A stretch of DNA of 5,526 nt from Thiobacillaceae bacterium (GTDB taxonomy: Bacteria; Pseudomonadota; Gammaproteobacteria; Burkholderiales; Thiobacillaceae): positions 1 through 5,526 of the forward strand of contig JAHENE010000145.1 in NCBI GenBank assembly GCA_024643305.1, read 5' to 3'. A model generated the notes under the pieces. The model worked only from the letters and a program-made list of their open reading frames with translations, was not told where the DNA came from and did not search any database. This document shows positions 1 to 5,526 of the stretch, piece after piece (position 1 is the stretch's first letter; each line of letters begins with the position of its first letter). A program made the position numbers and the translations under genes.

Positions 1-349
1 TGGAGATGTTGTAGGGCAGGTTGCCGCAAACCCTGATCTTGTTTTGACCGGATTGCTCCGCTTCGCTCGCAATGATCTTGAAATCGAATTTCAGTGCGTC
101 ACCTTCGTGGATGATGAGACGCTCGGGTGGGTAGGTTTTTTTCAGCCGGGAAATGATGTCGCGATCCAGTTCCACCACATGCAGACGTGGTGTGCGTTCC
201 AGCAGAGGCCGGGTCAGCGCACCCAGGCCTGGTCCGATTTCCACCAGCAACTCATCGGGCCTGGGATTGATGGCATTGACGATGGCGTGGATGATGCCGT
301 CGTCCACCAGAAAATGCTGCCCGAATCTTTTTCTGGGAATGTGCTTCAT
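1..349 (-). CDS. ksgA: 16S rRNA (adenine1518-N6/adenine1519-N6)-dimethyltransferase RsmA/KsgA, N-terminal part (cut by window edge)
   Basis: KsgA/RsmA uses S-adenosylmethionine to dimethylate two adjacent adenines near the 3' end of 16S rRNA during late 30S assembly in the cytoplasm. I translated the minus strand from the ATG at 349-347. It gives 116 residues with no stop before the window edge, against about 270 in the family. The N-terminus carries the family block RKRFGQHFL (6-14). SAM-binding motif I is [10 protein letters not shown] (37-46), followed by an acidic VELDRD (58-63) and GDAL (83-86). The catalytic motif NLPYNIS (110-116) is the last thing visible. The start overlaps the pdxA stop as ATGA, so translation is probably coupled to pdxA; the sequence before the ATG has only a weak AAAG-like Shine-Dalgarno. 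The C-terminal part, including the RNA-contacting subdomain, lies outside the window. The family assignment is very secure. Confidence 0.96.
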   Translation of the reverse strand, partial: MKHIPRKRFGQHFLVDDGIIHAIVNAINPRPDELLVEIGPGLGALTRPLLERTPRLHVVELDRDIISRLKKTYPPERLIIHEGDALKFDFKIIASEAEQSGQNKIRVCGNLPYNIS

Positions 350-1335
350 GCGCGCTTTGCGGCAAGCTCAATGGCCAGCCTTATAGCAGCAAGCAGGCTG
401 CCGGTTTCTGCCTTGCCTGTGCCGGCCAACTCCAGCGCCGTGCCATGATCGACCGAGGTGCGGATGAAAGGCAGTCCCAACGTGACATTGACACCCTCGC
501 CGAAGCTGGCGTATTTCAGTACGGGCAGGCCCTGGTCGTGGTACATGGCCACCACCGCATCGGCTGGCTGCTTGCGAAGTTGAGCAAACAGGGTATCGGC
601 AGGCAGAGGGCCGGAAAGATTCATTCCCTGTGCGCGTAGGCTATTGAGCACAGGCTCGATGATGTCGATTTCCTCGCGGCCCATGTGGCCGGATTCGCCG
701 GCATGGGGGTTGAGGCCGCAAACGGCGATGCGCGGTTTGGCAATACCAAACTTTTCGACCAGATCCTTGTGCAGGATGGTAATGATTTCGGTGAGCGAAT
801 CGCCAGTGATGGCGGCGGATACTTCCTTGAGCGGCAGATGCGTCGTCGCCAGCGCCACGCGCAGCCCAGCGCCCGTCAACATCATGACAACTTTTTTCGT
901 GCCGGATTTTTCTGCCAGGTATTCGGTATGGCCGGTAAAGGGGATGCCTGCATCGTTGATCACACCCTTGTGCACGGGGCCTGTGACCATTGCGGCGTAG
1001 TTTCCGTTCATGCAGCCTTGCAAAGCGTTATCCAGCAAGGCCAGCACATGTCGGGCGTTACGCGAATCGAGCTTGCCAGCCGTTACCGCTGCCGCCAGTG
1101 GAAATGACTGCACGGCGAGCTGACCCGGGGCGTGAACGGGCGTCTCATCGCCTGGCTTGAGTTCAATGAACTTGACGGCTTTCCCTGATTGATGCGCACG
1201 CGCTGACAGAACTTCCTGGTTGCCAAGCACGCGCAGCCGGTAGGGCAGGGTGGATGCAGTCAGTGCGATGGCAAGGTCGGCGCCAATGCCGGCAGGTTCG
1301 CCGCAGGTATAGGCAATGACAGGAAATGAACTCAT
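346..1335 (-). CDS. pdxA: 4-hydroxythreonine-4-phosphate dehydrogenase PdxA
   Basis: PdxA oxidises 4-phosphohydroxy-L-threonine with NAD(P)+ in the DXP-dependent pathway to pyridoxal 5'-phosphate; it is a cytosolic, metal-dependent homodimer. From the ATG at 1335 the product is 329 residues, the same length as E. coli PdxA. The three metal-ligand histidines fall at 166 (TTHLPL), 211 (LNPHAGE) and 266 (MYHDQG), identical to E. coli numbering. Other family blocks are GEPAGIG near the N-terminus, [22 protein letters not shown] and [19 protein letters not shown] longer reading from a TTG at 1365 adds ten residues (MAAFFLPPLP) but begins inside a terminator hairpin, so I chose the ATG. That ATG has no good Shine-Dalgarno upstream, whereas the TTG has AAAGG nine bases before it, so the start is not fully settled. 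The stop overlaps the ksgA start by 4 nt. No truncation or missing key residue was seen. Confidence 0.97.
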   Translation of the reverse strand: MSSFPVIAYTCGEPAGIGADLAIALTASTLPYRLRVLGNQEVLSARAHQSGKAVKFIELKPGDETPVHAPGQLAVQSFPLAAAVTAGKLDSRNARHVLALLDNALQGCMNGNYAAMVTGPVHKGVINDAGIPFTGHTEYLAEKSGTKKVVMMLTGAGLRVALATTHLPLKEVSAAITGDSLTEIITILHKDLVEKFGIAKPRIAVCGLNPHAGESGHMGREEIDIIEPVLNSLRAQGMNLSGPLPADTLFAQLRKQPADAVVAMYHDQGLPVLKYASFGEGVNVTLGLPFIRTSVDHGTALELAGTGKAETGSLLAAIRLAIELAAKRA

Positions 1336-1350
1336 GGGCAATGGCGGGAG

Positions 1351-1379
1351 AAAAAAGGCCGCCAAAACGGGCGGCCTTT
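1351..1379 (-). terminator. Rho-independent terminator after surA
   Basis: A perfect 10-bp inverted repeat (1354-1363 with 1370-1379) encloses a 6-nt loop. Read on the minus strand it is AAAGGCCGCC, loop CGTTTT, GGCGGCCTTT, continuing into TTT, so six uridines end the structure; the core is seven consecutive G-C pairs. It begins about 20 nt after the surA stop codon and its U-tract ends 15 nt before the pdxA ATG. Read on the plus strand the stem is followed by GGGG and only a broken T-run, so it should work mainly for leftward transcription. The structure is visible directly; its termination efficiency is inferred. Confidence 0.87.
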
Positions 1380-1398
1380 GGGGTTGTTAAGGAAGTGC

Positions 1399-2691
1399 TT
1401 ACTCAAGCGGGCGGATCTCGACATAGGCTTCATCACGAATCTGCCTTACCCAGTCATCAACAGCCTCGTCAGCCTTGCGCTCGCGGATGGATTGCCGCGC
1501 CAGCAGGCGCTGTCTTTCAGCGGTGACGTCTTGCTGGCGGCGTTCCTGCACCTGGATAAGATGCCAGCCGAAGGGACTTTGAACGATCTGGCTGAGCTCG
1601 CCCGGCTTCAATGCATTCATGGCGCGCTCAAACTCTGGCACGGTGTCACCGGGGTTTACCCAGTTCAACTCACCGCCTCTGGCTGCGCTGCCGGCATCTT
1701 CGGAATACTGTCTGGCCATGTTTTCGAATTTCTCGCCGCCCTGCTCAATCCTCTCGCGGATTTGGGTCAGTCGGTTGATTGCGTCCGATTCGGAAGTAAG
1801 CTCGCTGGGTTTGATGAGGATGTGGCGTGCCCTGGTTTGGGTAATGACGGTGGGCACATCCTTGCCGCGCTTGTCATTGAGCTTGATGATGTGGAATCCG
1901 TTTGGACTTTTGATCAGATCGCTTGACTGTCCGGGCTTGAGGTTACGCACTGTATCCAGAAACAGGGAAGGGATTTGTCCGGCATTTCTCCAGCCCAGGC
2001 TCCCCCCCTCAAGGGCGTTGGGTGTGTCCGAGTAGGTGGCGGAGAGCTGTTCGAAAGCTACGCCTTTGGCAAGTTCGTTGACAATGTCCTGTGCGCGCGA
2101 ACGGCGTGCCTGTGTTTGCTCAGGCGAGGCGTTTTCCGGGACGGTGACAAGAATGTGGGATAAATTGAATTCCTCATCCTTACCAAGATCGGTTTGGCTT
2201 TTGAGGTAGCTGTCAATTTCAGCATCGCTTATCGAAAGCCGGCTTTCCACTTCGCGCTCGCGGACGCGCGTCACCAGGATTTCATTGCTGATTTTTTCGC
2301 GAAACTGGTCGAAACTGACACCGTCGTTTGCCAAAGCCGCCTTGAGTTGGTCCAGGTTCATTTTGTTCTGCTCGGCAATGCGCTGCACCGCGCGTTCAAC
2401 TTGCGCCGGGTCGACGCGCAATCCGGATTTCTTTGCGTGCTGCAACATGGCGCGCTCGGTGATTATGCGTTCCAGCGTCTGCTGTTCCAGCAGCTTGCGT
2501 GGCGGCAACTGGATGTTTTGTTTGCGCAATTGCTCCACCGCCTTCTTGTAACGCTGATCCAGCTCGCCACGAGTGATGACATCGTCGTTGACGATGGCCG
2601 CGATCTGGTCGATAGGCTGGATTGCCGACGCAGCTTGTGTGGCAGCTGCAAAACAGGCCATCAGGAAAAGCTTATTGAGTCTGGAATTCAT
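1399..2691 (-). CDS. surA: Periplasmic chaperone / peptidyl-prolyl cis-trans isomerase SurA
   Basis: SurA binds unfolded outer-membrane proteins in the periplasm and delivers them to the BAM complex; LptD is a principal client in E. coli. The product is 430 residues (E. coli SurA is 428). A signal peptide covers residues 1-23, with K/R in the n-region, a hydrophobic core and a probable cut after ASA. The SurA N-terminal chaperone domain follows (about 24-170, containing IAAIVNDDVITRGELDQR). Then come two parvulin domains, P1 about 174-276 (FNLSHILV to NGFHIIKL) and P2 about 285-386 (RARHILIK to FGWHLIQV), and a C-terminal helix (about 388-430) that completes the chaperone core. The ATG at 2691 lies inside the end of lptD (20-nt overlap), with an AGGA at 2708-2705 about 13 nt upstream, a slightly long spacing that suggests translational coupling. 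A terminator follows the stop. Nothing is missing or broken. Confidence 0.97.
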   Translation of the reverse strand: MNSRLNKLFLMACFAAATQAASAIQPIDQIAAIVNDDVITRGELDQRYKKAVEQLRKQNIQLPPRKLLEQQTLERIITERAMLQHAKKSGLRVDPAQVERAVQRIAEQNKMNLDQLKAALANDGVSFDQFREKISNEILVTRVREREVESRLSISDAEIDSYLKSQTDLGKDEEFNLSHILVTVPENASPEQTQARRSRAQDIVNELAKGVAFEQLSATYSDTPNALEGGSLGWRNAGQIPSLFLDTVRNLKPGQSSDLIKSPNGFHIIKLNDKRGKDVPTVITQTRARHILIKPSELTSESDAINRLTQIRERIEQGGEKFENMARQYSEDAGSAARGGELNWVNPGDTVPEFERAMNALKPGELSQIVQSPFGWHLIQVQERRQQDVTAERQRLLARQSIRERKADEAVDDWVRQIRDEAYVEIRPLE

Positions 2692-4906
2692 TGGTTGGTG
2701 TGTATCCTGGAATGCTTTCTTTAAGTGCGCTCAACGGGCTGGCGCCAAGCCGGCCCAGGCCTTTCAGCTCAAGCTGAAGGTAGAACGCGTTGCTTACGTC
2801 CTTCTCGGCCGTGGTGATGCGCTGCAGCATCCCGCGTAGCACCCAGCACCCCCCATTATATTCAAGTCCCGTCAGTCCTTCGACCAGGTTGTTATCCTTG
2901 AGCGAATAATTGGCCCGGAACAATCCATAAAGCCTGCGGTTAAGAGGCCACTGAATGGCGGTATCCACTTGCTCTACAGAACCGTCGATGAAACGGTACC
3001 CTACGCTGGCCGCTTTGCCTTCGGCCGGACGATAACTGGCAGATACGGTGGTCTTTATGGTTTTCCCCAAGTCGGTGTCGAACTGCCAGCCACTGTCCAG
3101 GCGCCAGGCATGGTTTATCTGGCCGGATACAAGGGCAAGCAAATCAGTGGACTTGCTGTCACGCGCCGGAGTTCCCGGGAAAGTCACCTTCTGGGTGTCG
3201 AAATAATAACGCTGTGCAATAGCCAGCTTGAGTCTTTCCAGTCCGCTGCTCTCTTCAATAAAACGGCTGGTCATGGCCAGCGTGAGCTGGTTGGCATCAC
3301 TGATGCGGTCTCCGCCGATATACTGGTTTTCAGTGAAAATCTGGGCAAAGCTCAGATCAAGCAGTGCCGTGTCGAAAATCGGAATGTTGTTCTGGTCGCG
3401 GTAGGGCGCGTAAACGTAGTAGGCGCGCGGTTCCAGGGTTTGCAGGTAACGATCGCCTCTGAAGTCCATATCGCGCTCGAACTTCAGGCCCGTATCGAGG
3501 CTGGCGACGGGAAGGCCGCGATCCATGCTGGAGGGATTGCCGGGCAAGGCTTGGTCGATGTTGTAATACGTGTAGTGGTAGCCGATCTTGGGCGTGATAA
3601 AGAATGAGCTGTTGCTGTAGGGCAGTCCAAAGCTCGGGTAGAGCGTAATACGGTCGCCGCCACCGACTTGTGGAATGGGTGCGGCGGGGTTTGGGTTGGG
3701 GTGGTGAAAGTGGGTGTACTCGGTTTCCAACTCGGTTTGGACAAGCCCCAATTTCTGGGTGGCAGACAAAGTTAGCTGCGGCAGGCGAAAGTAAGGGGTC
3801 TGAAGAATGGGTTGATCGGGGTCCTGCAAAACCTGTAATTGCTGCACCTGCAGTCCTGCATGCCACCAGTCGCCGGAGTAAGCGAGCGAACCCTCCTGGG
3901 GCAGGATCGAGCGCGAGGTCACGTTGAGCTGGTTGGACAGATCGCGAAAATAGTTGTCATCCGATACACGCTCGAAATTAACCTGGCCTTGCAGACGAGG
4001 ATTGAAATCCTGGGCATGTTTCAATGCGACCAGCCAGCGTGAGCGATCAGCGTCCTGATCTTTGGGCAAATATTCCAGCGTTGTCTCGCCATGATAAGAC
4101 GGCGTCAGGTAGCGGAATTCTCCCCCGAACTGCAAACCGCGTGTGGCCAGGAATCGCGGGTACAGGGTGGCGTCGTAATTGGGCGCAAGGTTGAAGTAAT
4201 AAGGCAGGGTGACATCCAAGCCACTCTTGCCGGTAATGCCAATGGTTGGCGCCAGGAATCCGGATTTGCGCGCATCATTCAGCGGGAAATCTGCCCACGG
4301 TGTGTAGAGCAGGGGCACATTCTTGAACGAAAGCAAGACATTGCGCGCCGTACCCGTTTGCTGACCCTGGTCGATTTCGAGGTCGACAACTTTTAGTTGC
4401 CAGTCATCGTTGTCGATCGGGCAGGTGGTGTAGGTGGCTTCCTTGGCTGCAAATTTGTCCTGCCCAAGCAGTTCAAGGGATTCGGCATCTCCGCGCGCTG
4501 TGAACTGCCTGTCTTTGGCAGGCAATATCCGGTAGTGCGGATCGGTCAGCATGCCGGTGTTGCTGTCAAGTTTCAGCTTGAGCGTGCTGGCGGTGATCAC
4601 CATGTTCGACTGTTCCAGCCGAATATTGCCCCTGGCATCCACCTGTTCCTGACTGTGGTCGTAACGCAAGGTGTCGGCAAAAAAGTTCTGCCCGGCCTTG
4701 CGCGCTTCGACTTTGCCGCTTGCCTCGATCGTATTCGCGTTGATAGATTCAATCTGGTCTGCGGAAAGGAAAAGCGGACCCTCGTCACCTGCAACCCTGG
4801 AACCGCGAAGTTCGGTGTCTGTTTTCAGGACAAATGGAATCTCATCCGCATGGCTGGATGTCCATGAGGTCAGAGCTAAAAAGGAAAGCGCCAGGTTCAG
4901 CCGCAA
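2672..4906 (-). CDS. lptD: LPS-assembly outer membrane protein LptD (Imp/OstA)
   Basis: LptD is the outer-membrane beta-barrel that, with the lipoprotein LptE plugged inside, inserts lipopolysaccharide into the outer leaflet; its N-terminal jellyroll receives LPS from the LptA bridge. The product is 744 residues (E. coli 784). A signal peptide spans 1-20 (cleavage after SHA), an OstA/LptA-like jellyroll about 45-175, and the barrel the remainder. The barrel holds the family blocks RFLATRGLQFGGEFRYL (251-267), LEPRAYYVYAPYRDQNNIP (491-509) and QRYYFD (565-570). Only two cysteines exist, C162 (TTCPIDNDDW) and C687 (YNGGCWVLRG), where E. coli has four. The start is TTG: an in-frame TAA lies seven codons upstream, and no ATG or GTG occurs before codon 89, which would discard the signal peptide. 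A GGA sits 9 nt before the TTG. The gene overlaps surA by 20 nt and diverges from amgK. Confidence 0.96.
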   Translation of the reverse strand: MRLNLALSFLALTSWTSSHADEIPFVLKTDTELRGSRVAGDEGPLFLSADQIESINANTIEASGKVEARKAGQNFFADTLRYDHSQEQVDARGNIRLEQSNMVITASTLKLKLDSNTGMLTDPHYRILPAKDRQFTARGDAESLELLGQDKFAAKEATYTTCPIDNDDWQLKVVDLEIDQGQQTGTARNVLLSFKNVPLLYTPWADFPLNDARKSGFLAPTIGITGKSGLDVTLPYYFNLAPNYDATLYPRFLATRGLQFGGEFRYLTPSYHGETTLEYLPKDQDADRSRWLVALKHAQDFNPRLQGQVNFERVSDDNYFRDLSNQLNVTSRSILPQEGSLAYSGDWWHAGLQVQQLQVLQDPDQPILQTPYFRLPQLTLSATQKLGLVQTELETEYTHFHHPNPNPAAPIPQVGGGDRITLYPSFGLPYSNSSFFITPKIGYHYTYYNIDQALPGNPSSMDRGLPVASLDTGLKFERDMDFRGDRYLQTLEPRAYYVYAPYRDQNNIPIFDTALLDLSFAQIFTENQYIGGDRISDANQLTLAMTSRFIEESSGLERLKLAIAQRYYFDTQKVTFPGTPARDSKSTDLLALVSGQINHAWRLDSGWQFDTDLGKTIKTTVSASYRPAEGKAASVGYRFIDGSVEQVDTAIQWPLNRRLYGLFRANYSLKDNNLVEGLTGLEYNGGCWVLRGMLQRITTAEKDVSNAFYLQLELKGLGRLGASPLSALKESIPGYTPTNEFQTQ

Positions 4907-4910
4907 GCGG
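4901..4910. repeat. 10-bp palindrome over the lptD start codon
   Basis: The bases CCGCAAGCGG form a perfect palindrome covering the lptD start. In the lptD mRNA this reads CCGCUUGCGG and can fold as a 3-bp stem closed by G-C around a CUUG tetraloop, a loop type known to be unusually stable. The UUG start codon would lie entirely in that loop. Neighbouring bases do not extend the stem, so it is small and could be chance. Confidence 0.35.
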
Positions 4911-4916
4911 TAAAAT
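4911..4916 (+). promoter_or_regulatory. Candidate -10 element for amgK
   Basis: TAAAAT, one mismatch from the sigma-70 -10 consensus, lies 26 nt before the amgK ATG and would give a leader of about 20 nt. No recognisable -35 element is found 16 to 18 nt upstream, where the sequence is already inside lptD. It is supported only by the motif and its position in the 36-bp divergent gap. Confidence 0.3.
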
Positions 4917-4942
4917 CCGTATTTTTATTCAAGTTGGTAAGC

Positions 4943-5526
4943 ATGGAGCGTTTGCAAGCCCTGCAGGAATGGGTGGGCAGGGAAATAGGAACGGAAAGTT
5001 TCGATCTGGCTCCGGCCTCGAGCGATGCAAGTTTCCGCCGCTATTTTCGCGCCACATTCAATGGCCGCCATTATATCGCCATGGATGCCCCTACGGAGCA
5101 TGAAGATTGCCGGCCATTCATTCATGTGGCAAAACTGTTCGGTGAGGCGGGTGTGAATGTGCCCAAGGTGCTGGCACAGGACCTGAGCCAGGGTTTCCTG
5201 CTCTTGAGCGACCTTGGCAGCACGACCTATCTTTCAGCCCTCAACGAGGGCAATGCCCGCGAGTTGTATCTGGAAGCCAATGCCGCGCTGGTAAAGATAC
5301 AGCTTGCCAGCAAGCCCGGGCCGCTTCCGGAATATGACCGCGCCATGCTCACGCGTGAACTCAAGCTGTTTCCCGAGTGGTACGTGGCCAAACACCTGGC
5401 CGCGAGCCTGACGTCTGCGCAGCAGGAAACCTTGCATGCCGTGTTCGAGCGCGTGCTGGCCAATAATCTCGCGCAGCCACAGGTTTACGTGCACCGCGAC
5501 TATCATTCGCGCAATTTGATGGTGTC
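4943..5526 (+). CDS. amgK: AmgK-family N-acetylmuramate/N-acetylglucosamine kinase (aminoglycoside phosphotransferase fold), N-terminal part, cut by window edge
   Basis: AmgK phosphorylates MurNAc (and GlcNAc) at C1 in the cytoplasm, feeding the MurU branch of peptidoglycan recycling that bypasses de novo UDP-MurNAc synthesis; this is known from Pseudomonas. I translated the plus strand from the ATG at 4943 and read 194 residues without a stop; the family is about 330-360 residues. Visible features are the nucleotide-loop region SSDASFRRYFR (27-37), the hinge-like LLLSDLGSTTYL (87-98) and the kinase catalytic loop VHRDYHSRNLM (183-193). In that loop D186 is the likely catalytic base and N191 the metal-binding asparagine. 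The DFQD-type metal motif lies beyond the window. The upstream Shine-Dalgarno is poor (AAGTTGG at best). The divergent position next to lptD matches the amgK-murU arrangement in pseudomonads and supports this over a generic phosphotransferase. Whether murU follows cannot be seen. Confidence 0.87.
   Translation, partial: MERLQALQEWVGREIGTESFDLAPASSDASFRRYFRATFNGRHYIAMDAPTEHEDCRPFIHVAKLFGEAGVNVPKVLAQDLSQGFLLLSDLGSTTYLSALNEGNARELYLEANAALVKIQLASKPGPLPEYDRAMLTRELKLFPEWYVAKHLAASLTSAQQETLHAVFERVLANNLAQPQVYVHRDYHSRNLMV
5070..5075 (-). promoter_or_regulatory. Possible -10 hexamer for lptD inside amgK
   Basis: On the minus strand this is an exact TATAAT, about 160 nt upstream of the lptD start and inside the amgK coding region. 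No TTGACA-like box lies 16 to 18 nt upstream, and it lacks the TGn of an extended -10. The 36-bp gap is too short for a full lptD promoter with a leader, so a promoter inside amgK is expected. This is only the best-looking hexamer. Confidence 0.2.

Noticed and set aside
685..1107. 140-residue open frame on the plus strand, opposite pdxA
   Set aside because: It is fully antisense to conserved PdxA motifs, with composition and repeated His/Gln/Arg typical of a reverse-strand shadow and no start context.
1351..1379. Hairpin as a bidirectional terminator or a mobile-element end
   Set aside because: On the plus strand the stem is followed by GGGG and a broken T-run, no gene ends rightward there, and no second copy of the repeat is seen in the window.
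2194..2724. 176-residue open frame on the plus strand, opposite surA
   Set aside because: It lies antisense to a complete, clearly recognised surA, has no family-like motif, and runs out of surA into lptD. It is a coding shadow of a G+C-rich gene.
2969..3607. 212-residue plus-strand open frame opposite lptD
   Set aside because: It covers the most conserved LptD barrel blocks on the other strand. No recognisable domain, signal or ribosome site was seen.
3357..3866. 169-residue minus-strand open frame overlapping lptD in another frame
   Set aside because: It is a Pro/Arg/His-rich out-of-frame reading of lptD with low-complexity character and no independent support.
4914..5037. Possible sigma-E promoter for lptD (GAAACTT-like or CCAACTT sequences on the minus strand near 5037-5031, 5003-4997 and 4937-4931)
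   Set aside because: Each resembles the GGAACTT -35 box in five or six of seven positions, but none has a TCAAA- or TCTGA-like -10 at 16-17 nt. The last would also start transcription at the start codon.
4943..5526. Aminoglycoside-resistance phosphotransferase
   Set aside because: The HRDYHSRNLM loop is shared across the phosphotransferase fold, but the SSDASFRRYFR block, the LLLSDLGSTTYL block and the position next to lptD fit the AmgK sugar-kinase family, not a resistance enzyme.

Overview
The window looks like core chromosome of a Gram-negative proteobacterium, most likely a betaproteobacterium. The reasons are the envelope gene set, protein sequences close to but distinct from the E. coli homologues, moderately high G+C, and the lptD-surA-pdxA-ksgA order with amgK divergent from lptD. 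The class-level placement is inference from reading the proteins, not from a search. No mobile element, CRISPR array, tRNA, rRNA or horizontally acquired island was seen.

Layout. Four genes lie on the minus strand and are read from right to left. lptD (4906 to 2672) encodes the outer-membrane LPS translocon barrel. surA (2691 to 1399) encodes the periplasmic chaperone/prolyl isomerase and overlaps the end of lptD by 20 nt. A strong intrinsic terminator (1379 to 1351) follows in a 63-nt gap. pdxA (1335 to 346) encodes a vitamin B6 biosynthesis dehydrogenase. ksgA/rsmA (349 to beyond position 1) encodes the 16S rRNA dimethyltransferase, joined to pdxA by an ATGA stop/start overlap and cut by the window edge. 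On the plus strand, amgK (4943 to beyond 5526) starts 36 bp from the lptD start and is cut by the right edge. The window is almost entirely coding; the only gaps are 63 bp (1336-1398) and 36 bp (4907-4942).

How the genes work together. SurA is the chaperone that, in E. coli, escorts LptD and other barrel proteins to the BAM complex, so client and chaperone are encoded in overlapping genes. AmgK belongs to the MurNAc kinase family of peptidoglycan sugar recycling, which makes the divergent junction an envelope-biogenesis locus. pdxA and ksgA are housekeeping passengers conserved in this order in many proteobacteria.

There is no evidence of an undescribed system here. The points worth a second look are regulatory or structural details. 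They are a canonical terminator just ahead of pdxA, with an alternative TTG start and Shine-Dalgarno buried in its hairpin; an LptD with only two cysteines; a TTG start for lptD set in a small palindrome; and a very short divergent promoter region.
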